Shown: positions 7,539-16,647 of the stretch, in pieces
Layout of the letters: every line of letters starts with the position of its first letter
Numbering within the stretch: position 1 is the stretch's first letter
Assembly: GCA_016721085.1 (NCBI GenBank)
Contig: JADKJI010000034.1
Span: forward strand, 1 to 63,914
Direction of reading: 5' to 3'
Origin: Chitinophagaceae bacterium
GTDB taxonomy: Bacteria; Bacteroidota; Bacteroidia; Chitinophagales; Chitinophagaceae
DNA length: 63,914 bases
Translations under genes and position numbers: made by a program
Notes under the pieces: model-generated
Seen by the model: only the letters and a program-made list of their open reading frames with translations
Told to the model about the DNA's origin: nothing
Databases searched by the model: none

Positions 7539-9944
7539 ATGAGTCGTCCGGTTCGCATATTCTGGAAACTGTTCTTTTATGGGTTCCTGGCATTTATTCT
7601 TTTGCTGGTGCTGATCAATTTTGGGGTGTTTGGAAAGATGCCCTCTTTAGCCCAACTCGAGAACCCATCTATCATGCAGGCTACTGAAGTAATGGGTGAT
7701 GATGGTACCCCTTTGGGTAAGTATTATAAGGAGAGAGGAAACAGGAGTAATGTTAGCTATAAAAACATCTCAAAATATGTAATTGATGCGCTGGTTGCCA
7801 CCGAAGATGAACGCTTTTATGACCACTCAGGTATTGATGCGAAAGGTGTAGCCAGGGCAGTGATGTTCCTCGGACAAAAAGGTGGGGGTAGTACCATTAC
7901 CCAGCAGTTAGCCCTGAATATGTTTGATGAAAGAGCCAGTAACCCATTGGCCAGAAGTATCCAGAAATTAAAGGAATGGATAATCGCCATAAAACTGGAA
8001 AGGAATTTCACTAAAGAAGAAATACTCGCATTATATCTAAATACTGTTTCATATTCTGAAAACCAATTTGGAATCAGGAATGCAGCAAGAACTTTCTTTC
8101 AGAAAGAACCAGATCGTTTAAGTGTAGCCGAAGCGGCTGTATTAGTGGGAATGGTAAACGGTCCGTCTGTTTTCAACCCAAGAAAAAACCCGAAAGCAGC
8201 CCTTGACCGCCGCAATCTGGTGATCAGCCGGATGGTAACGAATAGCAAGATCAGTGAAGCTGATGGACAGAAGATAAAAGCTTCTCCCATTCAACTTAAC
8301 TTCAAGAAGGTTGATGAGAACAATGGTATTGCCCCATATTTCCTGGATGTAATCAGGGAAGACCTTAAGAAATGGTGTAAGGAAAACAAGAAAAGTGATG
8401 GTGATAACTATAATCTTTACGAAGATGGATTAAGGGTCTATACTACTATCAACCCAAGAATGCAATTATATGCTGAAGAAGCTGTTGCTAAGCACATGCC
8501 TGTTTTACAAAGGGTATTGAGCGCACAAACCAGTGTAAAAACGGATGCTGTTTGGAAAGAACATGAAAACATCCTTCAAACGGCTGTAAAAAATAGTGAC
8601 CGCTGGAAGAATTTAAAAGAAGATGGATTGGCTGATGCCGATATCAAAAAGACTTTCTATGTAAAAACTAAGATGAAAGTATTCGCCTGGAATCCACAGC
8701 GGGAGAAAGATACTGTGATGACACCATATGATTCCATCAAATACCATCGTGAAATGCTTCAAACAGCATTTATGGTAATGGATCCATTAACCGGTCAGGT
8801 AAAAGCCTGGGTAGGTGGTATCGACTTCAAGAATTTCAAATACGATCACGTAAACCTTCGTACTAAAAGACAAGTAGGCTCTTCCATCAAGCCATTCCTT
8901 TATGCATTGGCAATGGAAGAATATGGATTCACCCCAGAAACAGAATGTGAAGCTACCCAGCAATATTTCCCGGGTTCCGGTTATGTTCCTGCAAAAAACA
9001 GCGGTCGTACAGGTACACGTACCATGGCGAGCGGACTGGCTTGGTCTGTAAATGAAGTAGCTGCATATCTCATCAAACAAACAAGTCCAAAACGTTTTGC
9101 AGACTTCCTTAAACAAATCAATATTCCAACCAAAGTAGAACCCTACCCTTCTATCAGCCTGGGTTCCTGCGACCTTTCCTTATATGAAATGCTTTGGGGC
9201 TATACTATGTTCCCAACAGGTGGCTTCAGTACAAAACCTGTTTATATTACAAGAATAGAAGATAAGAACGGTAATGTGTTAGCACGTTTCGATACAGATA
9301 GAAAAGAAGTGATCAGTCAGGCTACCGCTTATAATATGGCGAGAATGATGCAAGGTGTGGTAGATTATGGTACTGCTGCCGGACTAAGAGATCGTTTAGG
9401 CATAGCCGAGATGGGCGGAAAAACAGGTACCACCAACGATAACTCCGATGCCTGGTTCATGGGCTATACCCCACAACTACTCGGTGGTGTATGGATCGGT
9501 TGCGATGATCGCTTTGTACGTCTGGAAAGTGGATTGGGTTATGGTGGACAAGCAGCACGTCCTATCTGGGAGTCTTTCTTTGCAAAAGCTTATGGTGATA
9601 AAACACTTGGTTTAGACAAAGCTGCAAAATTTGTAAAACCAGAATCACTTCGCAACGAAGAATTCAATCCCTATCCATTCGACCCAGCAGCCTCTCAAGA
9701 CCAGGATGAAGGAAATGGACAAGCAGATGAATACCTTAGCACACCCGATACTCAAGACATTCCTGTTGAATCAAAACAATCCTTAGACGAACAAAAAATA
9801 CTTCAGGAAGCAAAAGACCCTAAGAATCAAGTACCAGCAAGTACCGAAAAGAAACCTGAGGCGATAAAGCCACAGGCAACAAAAGAGGCTGATAAGAAGA
9901 AGAAGGATGGGTTTTTTAAGAGGGTGTTTGGGAAGAAAGGGTGA
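7539..9944 (+). CDS. mrcA: penicillin-binding protein 1A, bifunctional transglycosylase/transpeptidase
   Basis: This intact 801-residue class A PBP makes peptidoglycan at the inner membrane. Residues 7-31 are the membrane anchor. The GT51 transglycosylase domain shows TEDERFYDHSGID (catalytic Glu near 89), GGGSTITQQLALN near 115 and KEEILALYLN. The transpeptidase domain has the SxxK motif in GSSIKP (near 448), an SxN motif in WSVNE, and KTGTT near 628. The C-terminal ~60 residues are Lys/Glu/Pro-rich and end in a basic KKKKDGFFKRVFGKK tail, common in Bacteroidota PBP1A. It stands alone; the nearest downstream gene (cutC) is convergent. Confidence 0.95.
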   Translation: MSRPVRIFWKLFFYGFLAFILLLVLINFGVFGKMPSLAQLENPSIMQATEVMGDDGTPLGKYYKERGNRSNVSYKNISKYVIDALVATEDERFYDHSGIDAKGVARAVMFLGQKGGGSTITQQLALNMFDERASNPLARSIQKLKEWIIAIKLERNFTKEEILALYLNTVSYSENQFGIRNAARTFFQKEPDRLSVAEAAVLVGMVNGPSVFNPRKNPKAALDRRNLVISRMVTNSKISEADGQKIKASPIQLNFKKVDENNGIAPYFLDVIREDLKKWCKENKKSDGDNYNLYEDGLRVYTTINPRMQLYAEEAVAKHMPVLQRVLSAQTSVKTDAVWKEHENILQTAVKNSDRWKNLKEDGLADADIKKTFYVKTKMKVFAWNPQREKDTVMTPYDSIKYHREMLQTAFMVMDPLTGQVKAWVGGIDFKNFKYDHVNLRTKRQVGSSIKPFLYALAMEEYGFTPETECEATQQYFPGSGYVPAKNSGRTGTRTMASGLAWSVNEVAAYLIKQTSPKRFADFLKQINIPTKVEPYPSISLGSCDLSLYEMLWGYTMFPTGGFSTKPVYITRIEDKNGNVLARFDTDRKEVISQATAYNMARMMQGVVDYGTAAGLRDRLGIAEMGGKTGTTNDNSDAWFMGYTPQLLGGVWIGCDDRFVRLESGLGYGGQAARPIWESFFAKAYGDKTLGLDKAAKFVKPESLRNEEFNPYPFDPAASQDQDEGNGQADEYLSTPDTQDIPVESKQSLDEQKILQEAKDPKNQVPASTEKKPEAIKPQATKEADKKKKDGFFKRVFGKKG

Positions 9945-10158
9945 GTAATTTGAAAATTTGGGAACTGTCAAATTTGAAGATTTGAAAATTTGACAATTTG
10001 AAAATCTGGTTACTAGCAGAATTACTTGTTTGTAGATTTTTCTTGTTCTTAAATTCTGAAAATGAAATCCGATTGAATAAAAATCAAACTTTCCGAATGA
10101 GATTTTCAAATTTTCAAATTATCAAATCTTCAAATTAAGCAATTCCAAAATTTTCAAA
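9945..10158. repeat. composite repeat with inverted AATTTGAAA arms (left twin flanking cutC)
   Basis: Left arm (9950-10010): ~8-nt units of AATTTGAA type. Core (about 10005-10095) includes CTGGTTACTAGCAGAATTAC and CTGAAAATGAAATCCG. Right arm (10098-10158): the inverse units (TTTTCAAATTTTCAAA). A close copy with the same core lies at 10894-11166, on the other side of cutC. It separates the convergent PBP1A and cutC genes. Confidence 0.75.
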
Positions 10159-10893
10159 TTAAGCAATTCTCAAATTGTCTAATTTCCTCACTATCCTCCC
10201 CAACTCCTCCCCATCAGCTACCACCCCACTCCCAATATCCAGTATCTCCGGATTTTGGTAGGTAACGGTATTGGGTACTGTTTTTCGGGCGGAGGTATGG
10301 AATTCGGTGGCACCGGTGGTGAGTAATAAGTCTATATTGGAGGAGCGTACTCCAGCGCCGGGCATGATGATGATGCGGTTATCGGCGGCCTGAACGAGTT
10401 TGGTGAGCATTTCGATGGCTTCGGGAGCACCGCTTTTTTGTCCGCTGGTTAATATTCTTTCACAACCACAAGCAATCAATTCTTCCAATGCCTGGAAAGC
10501 ATCAGGAGCTGCATCAAATACACGGTTACAGGTCACTCCCATCGGATACGCCCATTCAACAATCTGTTTCATTCTTTCCGTATCGATATGACCGTTTTGT
10601 AACTGCACTCCGATTGAAATACCATCACATCCTATCTCTTTACACAGAATAATATCCTTCTGCATTATTGCATACTCCTCATCATCATATAAATAATATC
10701 CCGCCCTTGGCCGAATAATGGGATATAACTGAATATTCACTTTTTCGCGTGCTTGCTTAATAGCACCAAAAGAAGGCGTAGTGCCACCCTCCACCGGGTT
10801 ATCACATAATTCAGCACGTACAGCTCCTACCTGCTCAGCTATGATGCAGGATTGGACGTTAAAGGCGCAGACTTCTAAAACAGGCTTTGTCAA
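10159..10893 (-). CDS. cutC: CutC family protein
   Basis: The 244-residue protein is a full-length CutC, a TIM-barrel family originally linked to copper homeostasis; its enzymatic activity is unsettled. Family signatures are LEVCAFNVQSCIIAEQVGAVRAELC at the N-terminus (ending in the ELCDN motif), PIIRPRAGYYLYD, and CERILTSGQ in the second half. The last residues (LDNLRIA) are encoded by the AATTTGA repeat at the gene end. Two near-identical composite repeats flank the gene, so it sits as an island between them and could be moved or deleted by recombination. Confidence 0.9.
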   Translation of the reverse strand: MTKPVLEVCAFNVQSCIIAEQVGAVRAELCDNPVEGGTTPSFGAIKQAREKVNIQLYPIIRPRAGYYLYDDEEYAIMQKDIILCKEIGCDGISIGVQLQNGHIDTERMKQIVEWAYPMGVTCNRVFDAAPDAFQALEELIACGCERILTSGQKSGAPEAIEMLTKLVQAADNRIIIMPGAGVRSSNIDLLLTTGATEFHTSARKTVPNTVTYQNPEILDIGSGVVADGEELGRIVRKLDNLRIA

Positions 10894-11166
10894 TTTGAAA
10901 ATTTGAAAATTAGATAATTTGAAAATCTAGGAGCAGGCAAATTTGATGATTTGGGAATTTGAAAATTTGAAAATCTGGTTACTGGCAGAATTACTTGTTT
11001 GTATAAATATTAATTGAGAATTATTAATTTCTTAATTATAAATTCTGAAAATGAAATCCGTTCGAATAAAAATCAGGCATTCCGCTCGAGATTTTCAAAT
11101 TCTCAAATTTTCAAATCTTCAAATTAAGCAATTCCCAAATTTTCAAATTAAACAATAGACAAATTC
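10894..11166. repeat. composite repeat with inverted AATTTGAAA arms (right twin flanking cutC)
   Basis: Same architecture as 9945-10158: AATTTGAAAA-type arm, core with CTGGTTACTGGCAGAATTAC and CTGAAAATGAAATCCG, then the inverse arm. The core is slightly longer because of an AT-rich insert near 11010-11040. It separates cutC from the glycosylasparaginase gene, both transcribed leftward. Confidence 0.75.
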
Positions 11167-12193
11167 CTAGATGAGACTCTTCGCCTTATACAACCTCTCC
11201 TCCTTCTCACTCTTCACCGCATAAGAAAACCCTTTCTGTAAGGCATACCCGCCGTATTGACCTTTTTTATTGATGGCGATGAAACCGATCTGGATGTCTT
11301 TGGCTTTGTCGCCTTTGATGCGGAGGATGCGTTCCACAGCCCTTTTACAGGCAGCTTCGGGTGATAGGCCCTGACGCATGAGTTCCACTACAGTGTGTGA
11401 ACCTGCTATACGGATAACATCTTCTCCTTGTCCGGTGGCAGTGGCGGCTCCTACTTCATTGTCTACAAAAAAGTCCGGCACCGATGATTGGTGAATCACC
11501 TAAACGTCCTCTCATCTTGAAACCCATACCGCTGGTGGTGCAACTGCCACTGAGATTTCCTTTGGCATCAAAAGCTACCATTCCGATGGTATCATGATTC
11601 AGTTCACCATTCTCCAAATACTGAGGAGCAAATGGACCATGGCCTTTTGAATTTTCAATATTGACTACAGGTTTGTATTCAGATTTCTTTAACCAGTTAT
11701 CGTAGGCCCTTTTGGCATCATCACTCAATTTCTGTTCTTCTAAGGGAAATCCTTCTGCCACAGCAAACTGTTGTGCGCCACTTCCTACTAACATAACGTG
11801 AGGTGTTTTTTCCATCACCCTTCTCGCTACTGATATTGGATGCTTTATCCTTTCCAGAAAAGCAACACTGCCGCAGTTTGCAAATTCATCCATTATACAG
11901 GCATCAAGAGTTACAAAGCCATCTCTGTCGGGATTAGCACCTAATCCTACACAACAACTAAGTTCATTTTCAGTAACCATTACACCTGCCTCAACAGCAT
12001 CCAATGCCCTTCCTCCTTTTCCTAATATTTCCCAGGCACCTTTGTTTGCAGCTAAACCCGCATCCCAGGTCGAGATAACCAATGGCTTTCCTAATACTGG
12101 CTGAATGCCTGTTTCCGCCAAACTGAATTTTCCTATCCCCGCTGCTATGGATGTAAGTAATGATGATTGTAAGAACTTTCTACGGTTTAACAT
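11167..12193 (-). CDS. N4-(beta-N-acetylglucosaminyl)-L-asparaginase (glycosylasparaginase), one frameshift
   Basis: This Ntn-hydrolase cleaves the GlcNAc-Asn bond left after N-glycoprotein digestion. It matures by self-cleavage before the catalytic Thr, seen here in NHDTIGMV (Thr202). GRLGDSPIIGAGLF and the ATGQGEDVIR region match the substrate-binding half. The N-terminus MLNRRKFLQSSLLTSIAAG is a Tat-type signal (RRKFLQ), so it acts in the periplasm. The frame breaks at about 11468 in a run of six A (T on the coding strand): five would give GLFVDNEVGAA and a continuous ~342-residue protein. A sequencing error is likely. It is divergent from the FMN reductase gene. Confidence 0.85.
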
Positions 12194-12347
12194 GTTATAC
12201 TATTTAATGCATCTAAATTAAAGCAATCCAAAAGAATAATCATAGTAACTGCAAAATCAATCGATTGCTCCTATTTCCTACGCTCAAGCTCTTACTTTAT
12301 CCTTCCCTTAACACCTAATTTTATGTTTTGAATGAAGAAGGATGTAA

Positions 12348-12380
12348 TTTTGATGTTTAAACATTAATACAATACATTTA
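12348..12380 (+). promoter_or_regulatory. candidate Bacteroidota promoter
   Basis: TTTTG at 12348-12352 and TACATTTA at 12373-12380 are separated by 20 bp, close to the TTTG-N19-21-TAnnTTTG consensus (last base A instead of G). It would drive the 12386 gene with almost no leader. The rest of the 192-bp divergent spacer shows no other feature I can name. Confidence 0.4.
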
Positions 12381-12385
12381 TAGAT

Positions 12386-12952
12386 ATGAAAATAGAAATA
12401 CTATCAGGAAGCGCGCGTGAAAACAGCACCACTAAAAGAGTGGCACTACACTTACAAGATTGGTTTCAAAAGAACACCCATCATGAAATTGGCCTTATCA
12501 ATCTTCAGGAATGGCATTTGCCTCCAGTACAATCCGCATATTCATCTCCCGACAAAGCTCCTAACGAATACCGTCCATTAGCCGAAAGGATTTTTGCAGC
12601 AGATGCATTCGTAATTGTTTCACCTGAATATAATGGTAGTTACTCCCCTGCCCTAAAGAATCTGTTAGATCATTTTCCAAAGCAACATCATAAGGTATTT
12701 GGAATAGCAACTTCCTCTCCGGGAGCTATGGGTGGATTAAGAGCTTCCCAACAATTATTGCAACTGGTTCCAGCATTGTTTGCTGTGGCATCCCCTTATC
12801 TTCTGATAATACCACAAGTAGATAAGAAATTTAGTGAGGAAGGAAAATTAGTAGATGAAAGTTTTACTAATTCTATTCATACATTCACACACGAATTTCT
12901 ATGGCTTGCTGAAAAATTGGTAAAATCAACCGAAACAATTTCATTTAATTAA
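12386..12952 (+). CDS. NADPH-dependent FMN reductase family protein
   Basis: The 188-residue protein has the flavodoxin-like fold of the NADPH:FMN reductase/azoreductase family. SGSARENSTTKR at the N-terminus is the FMN phosphate loop and SPEYNGSYSPALKNLLDH near residue 76 is the signature for flavin ring and subunit contacts. It would reduce quinones, azo compounds or flavins in the cytoplasm. The pirin gene follows after 7 bp, so the two form an operon, a pairing that fits a quinone or redox stress role. Confidence 0.9.
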   Translation: MKIEILSGSARENSTTKRVALHLQDWFQKNTHHEIGLINLQEWHLPPVQSAYSSPDKAPNEYRPLAERIFAADAFVIVSPEYNGSYSPALKNLLDHFPKQHHKVFGIATSSPGAMGGLRASQQLLQLVPALFAVASPYLLIIPQVDKKFSEEGKLVDESFTNSIHTFTHEFLWLAEKLVKSTETISFN

Positions 12953-12959
12953 TATTTCA

Positions 12960-13841
12960 ATGAGTAATTCTTTAAGAAACATACAAGCAATATTAGCTCC
13001 TCCTCCACCTCATATGGTGGGCGATGGATTCAGAGTACATAATTTCTTTCCAGGAAATGATATCATCGGCAAGAAAGGTATGAGTCCTTTTTTCCTGTTA
13101 GACTATAATGCAAGAATCTCCTTCGGCCCTTCAAAGGAACCAAGAGGCGTTGGTGTTCATCCACACCGCGGATTTGAAACTTTGTCCATCGCCTATCATG
13201 GCCGCATTGCCCATCACGACAGTGCCGGCAATAGCGGTATCATAAAAGAAGGTGATGTGCAATGGATGACAGCTGGCTCAGGAGTTCTTCATAAAGAATA
13301 TCACGAGAAAGAATACAGCCAGAAAGGCGGCGATTTTCAAATGGTGCAGATTTGGGTGAATTTGCCTGCCAAGGATAAGATGACTACTCCTAAGTATCAG
13401 GAAATCCCAAATAATAGTATGGCTCGTCATCTTCTATCAGATGGAGTGAGTTATATGGAAGTGATTGCCGGAAACTACGAAGGCACAAAAGGGCCGGCTT
13501 TTACATTCACTCCCATGGAAGTATATAATGCCAAATTGAAAGCCGGTGCTTCAGCCACATTGAATTTCCCTGCTAATTTCAATACCGGATTACTTATTAT
13601 TGAAGGTTCTGTAACTATTAACAACCAACCGGTAAAACCAGATCATTTCGCTTACTTCAAAAATGAAGAAGGAGATATAAACATCAATGCCAGCTCAGAT
13701 GCCATCGTACTTGTTCTTTCCGGCGAACCTATCGATGAACCCATTGCAGCTTATGGCCCCTTCCTGATGAATACATGGGCGGAATTGGAGCAGGCGGTGG
13801 TGGATGTGAATACGGGGAAGTTTGGGGTGCTGGAAGAATAG
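12960..13841 (+). CDS. pirin family protein (bicupin)
   Basis: The 293-residue protein is a pirin: an N-terminal cupin with the metal-binding pattern HPHRGFETL and AHHDSAG, and a C-terminal pirin_C cupin from about residue 175. Some bacterial pirins are quercetin dioxygenases and others act as redox sensors. It lies 7 bp after an NADPH:FMN reductase gene. The stop codon lies right at the edge of a large composite inverted repeat. Confidence 0.92.
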   Translation: MSNSLRNIQAILAPPPPHMVGDGFRVHNFFPGNDIIGKKGMSPFFLLDYNARISFGPSKEPRGVGVHPHRGFETLSIAYHGRIAHHDSAGNSGIIKEGDVQWMTAGSGVLHKEYHEKEYSQKGGDFQMVQIWVNLPAKDKMTTPKYQEIPNNSMARHLLSDGVSYMEVIAGNYEGTKGPAFTFTPMEVYNAKLKAGASATLNFPANFNTGLLIIEGSVTINNQPVKPDHFAYFKNEEGDININASSDAIVLVLSGEPIDEPIAAYGPFLMNTWAELEQAVVDVNTGKFGVLEE

Positions 13842-14156
13842 TCGGGAAGACTGAAAGTCGGAAAGTCCGGAAGAAAATACAAATACAGAGTAGGGAAGTT
13901 AGGTAGTAGGGAAGTAAGGAAGTAGTAATCAAGTTGGCAAAAAATTACCGCAGAGACGCGGAGACGCAGTGATACATACCTCTGCGTCTCCGCGTCTCTG
14001 CGGTAAAAAAACTTTCTTTCTGAATTGCCCTGGGTTGCACCCGGGGATACGATGATTCAACCCCCTTCGGGGTTGGCTGTTTTGGATTCTACTTCCTACT
14101 TCCCTACTCCCTAACTTCCCTACTCTGTATTTGTATTCCTTCCGGACTTCGACCGA
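13842..14156. repeat. large composite inverted repeat, AAGTCGG/TAGGGAAGT arms (copy 1)
   Basis: Left arm 13842-13930 consists of 7-8 nt units of AGTCCGG type, then GAAAATACAAATACAGAG, then TAGGGAAGTTAGGTAGTAGG. The right arm 14087-14160 is the inverse of the same order. Between the arms lie two palindromic modules: a CGCAGAGACG palindrome (13945-14006) and a CCCGGG/CCCCGAAGGGG pair (14027-14077). It fills the space between the convergent pirin and NTF2-like genes and might act as a bidirectional terminator. Relatives lie at 42502-42945 and 48682-49180. Confidence 0.8.
13945..14006. repeat. CGCAGAGACG-family palindrome (copy 2, complete)
   Basis: Near-perfect hairpin: TTACCGCAGAGACGCGGAGA and its inverse, with arms of about 26 bp and a short central loop (GTGATACATACCT). 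Confidence 0.85.
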
Positions 14157-14624
14157 CTAGCTACTCATATACCTCAACAAATTCGCCTTCGCCCTATTCT
14201 GCACCGCCCTCTTCATATAACTCGTCCAGCCGAATAATTGGCCCTTCCAGCCCAGGGCTTGACCGATCCAGGTGCTGAGACGGAAGGCATCGCTGTGTTC
14301 GATAATTACCCCATCTTTTAGTTTCATGAACGCTTTGATGCGGTTGACTACTTTATTACCCGTTCCGGAAAATGTATAGGTAGCCACCCAGTTACAGGTG
14401 GCATATTCTTCATCAATCGATTGAATATTGGAGAATTCGAGACTGAAGTCCTTTGCATTCTTACATAGCATCTCCCACATAGCCCTCACTTCATCCCCAT
14501 TCAGCACTCCAAATACAGGATCGCTGAAAATGATGTCTTCAGAATAGCAACTATTCATTCCGGCAGCATCGAGCTTTTGGAAGGAAGTATAGAATTTGGT
14601 GATGGTAGCTTCGTGACTGTTCAT
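14157..14624 (-). CDS. NTF2/SnoaL-like family protein
   Basis: The 155-residue protein has the NTF2-like cone fold pattern: ITKFYTSFQKLDAAGMNSCY, then EDIIFSDPVFG, then a sheet ending FMKLKDGVIIEHSDAF. Such proteins are small ligand-binding domains or isomerases; no catalytic assignment is possible. It is divergent from the S15-type hydrolase gene (start 14685) with only 60 bp between the two ATGs. Confidence 0.8.
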   Translation of the reverse strand: MNSHEATITKFYTSFQKLDAAGMNSCYSEDIIFSDPVFGVLNGDEVRAMWEMLCKNAKDFSLEFSNIQSIDEEYATCNWVATYTFSGTGNKVVNRIKAFMKLKDGVIIEHSDAFRLSTWIGQALGWKGQLFGWTSYMKRAVQNRAKANLLRYMSS

Positions 14625-14684
14625 AAAATGATTTGTGATAGATATGAGGCAATGAGTAAATTTAAAGCTGAAAAACTAATTGAC

Positions 14685-16562
14685 ATGAAAAAATACGGCT
14701 TGTTATCGATTGTATTGCTGATTGTACTATCTGGATTTACCCAGAATTCCCAGGATTCTGCCTGGATCAAGGATAATTACATAAAAAAAGAAATCTATAT
14801 CACTATGCGCGACGGAGTGAAATTATTCACTTCCATCTACATGCCAAAAGATGCTACAGAAAAGCATCCCATACTTTTAAATCGCACACCCTATTCTTGT
14901 GCTCCTTATGGTGAAAATAACTGGCGCAATTTCTGGAATTCCCATTGGCGCTATTATATGAGAGAAGGATATATCATCGTATTACAAGACGTTAGAGGAA
15001 GATGGATGAGTGAAGGAGAATTTGTAGACGTACGACCTTTTAATCCTGATAAGAAAGGAACAGAAATTGACGAAGCCAGCGATACCTATGATGCTATCGA
15101 CTGGTTGGTAAAAAACTTACCGAATAATAATGACAGGGTCGGTGTATTCGGTATCTCCTATCCTGGTTTCTATTCAACAATGGCTGCCTTAAGCAATCAC
15201 CCTTCGCTTAAAGCAGTAAGTCCTCAGGCACCTGTTACCGACTGGTTTCAGGGTGATGACTTCCATCACAATGGAGTATTCTTCCAAATGGATGCCTTCT
15301 CATTTTATTCCGGTTTTGGAAAACCAAGACCAAAGCCTACAACAATTGGTCCTGCAGGATTTAATTTCCCGACAAATGATGCCTATCAGTTTTATTTGAA
15401 TTCAGGGTCATTAAAGAAATTAACTGAATACATGGGTGATAGTATCAAGTTCTGGAAAGACTTGATGTCGCATCCAACCTACGATGAATGGTGGCGTGCC
15501 CGTAACCCCAGAAATTTTGCGGATCGAGTATCAACATCAACAGCCACAATGATTGTAGGTGGTTTATTCGATGCTGAAGATTGCTTTGGTGCCTGGAGAT
15601 TGTATGGTGCTTTTGAAAAGAAAGGTAAACAGGACAATAAACTGGTTATGGGTCCCTGGTATCATGGCCAATGGGCATCCAATGATGGCCGCAATCTTGG
15701 CAATGTACGTTTTGGAAGTAATACCTCTGAATGGTATCAGAACCATATTGAGATCCCATTCTTCAATTATCATTTAAAAGGGAAAGGAGATATTTCAAAA
15801 CAAGCGGAAGCCACCATCTTTTTTAGTGGAGAAAATAACTGGAAACAATTCAATCAATGGCCTCCCGCAGAGAAAACAGATAAGCCTATCTATCTGACTG
15901 AAAATGGAGGTTTATCATGGGATAAACCAACCTCAAAAGCAGCATTTAGTGAATATGTTAGTGATCCATCAAAACCTGTTCCTTATACGGAAGATGTACA
16001 TCATGACAGAACGACTAGTTATATGACCGATGACCAGCGATTTGCTAATCGTAGAACCGACGTACTTAGTTTTCAAACTGATGTGTTAACGACTGATATG
16101 ACGCTTTCTGGAACAGTGGTAGCCGACCTTCTTACAAGTATCAGTACTACAGATGCAGATTTTGTTGTAAAAGTTATTGATGTATTCCCGGACGATTTCA
16201 AGTATGGTTCTAAATTCCAGACAGCAAACAATAACAATTATGTAATGACTGGCTATCAGATGCTGGTACGAGGAGAAATTATGAGAGGAAAGTTCAGGAA
16301 TAGTTTTGAAACGCCCGTTCCTTTCAAGCCAGGCAAAATCGAGAAAGTTCGCTTTGAATTACCCGATGTAGCCCATACATTCCAGAAGGGCCATCGCTTG
16401 ATGATACAGATACAGAGCAGTTGGTTCCCACTTGGCGACCGTAATCCTCAAAAATTCATGAATATTTATGACGCTGTGCCTTCTGATTTCCAGAAAGCTA
16501 CCATCAGAATACATCATGATGCTACCAATGCCAGCACAATTATTTTACCCGTGTTACAATGA
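14685..16562 (+). CDS. CocE/NonD (S15) family hydrolase
   Basis: The ~625-residue protein is an Xaa-Pro dipeptidyl-peptidase S15-type alpha/beta hydrolase. The N-terminus MKKYGLLSIVLLIVLSGFTQ is a signal peptide. The nucleophile lies in GISYPGF (Ser158), preceded by the oxyanion region LNRTPYS, and a C-terminal jelly-roll (X-Pro_C) domain covers about 390-620. Family members cleave acyl-prolyl peptides, alpha-amino acid esters or beta-lactam side chains. The ATG at 14685 is chosen over the longer open frame because it gives a proper signal peptide. A hairpin terminator follows. Confidence 0.85.
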   Translation: MKKYGLLSIVLLIVLSGFTQNSQDSAWIKDNYIKKEIYITMRDGVKLFTSIYMPKDATEKHPILLNRTPYSCAPYGENNWRNFWNSHWRYYMREGYIIVLQDVRGRWMSEGEFVDVRPFNPDKKGTEIDEASDTYDAIDWLVKNLPNNNDRVGVFGISYPGFYSTMAALSNHPSLKAVSPQAPVTDWFQGDDFHHNGVFFQMDAFSFYSGFGKPRPKPTTIGPAGFNFPTNDAYQFYLNSGSLKKLTEYMGDSIKFWKDLMSHPTYDEWWRARNPRNFADRVSTSTATMIVGGLFDAEDCFGAWRLYGAFEKKGKQDNKLVMGPWYHGQWASNDGRNLGNVRFGSNTSEWYQNHIEIPFFNYHLKGKGDISKQAEATIFFSGENNWKQFNQWPPAEKTDKPIYLTENGGLSWDKPTSKAAFSEYVSDPSKPVPYTEDVHHDRTTSYMTDDQRFANRRTDVLSFQTDVLTTDMTLSGTVVADLLTSISTTDADFVVKVIDVFPDDFKYGSKFQTANNNNYVMTGYQMLVRGEIMRGKFRNSFETPVPFKPGKIEKVRFELPDVAHTFQKGHRLMIQIQSSWFPLGDRNPQKFMNIYDAVPSDFQKATIRIHHDATNASTIILPVLQ

Positions 16563-16596
16563 GAATTACCCTAATACTTATTTATGAATAAAATAA

Positions 16597-16632
16597 AGGC
16601 GGAGTTCAATTACATTTGAACTCCGTTTTTAT
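16597..16632 (+). terminator. rho-independent terminator
   Basis: CGGAGTTCAA pairs with TTGAACTCCG around a 6-nt loop and is followed by TTTTTATTT. It closes the S15-type hydrolase gene and separates it from the GH20 gene. Confidence 0.85.
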
Positions 16633-16647
16633 TTGAAATATATTGTT

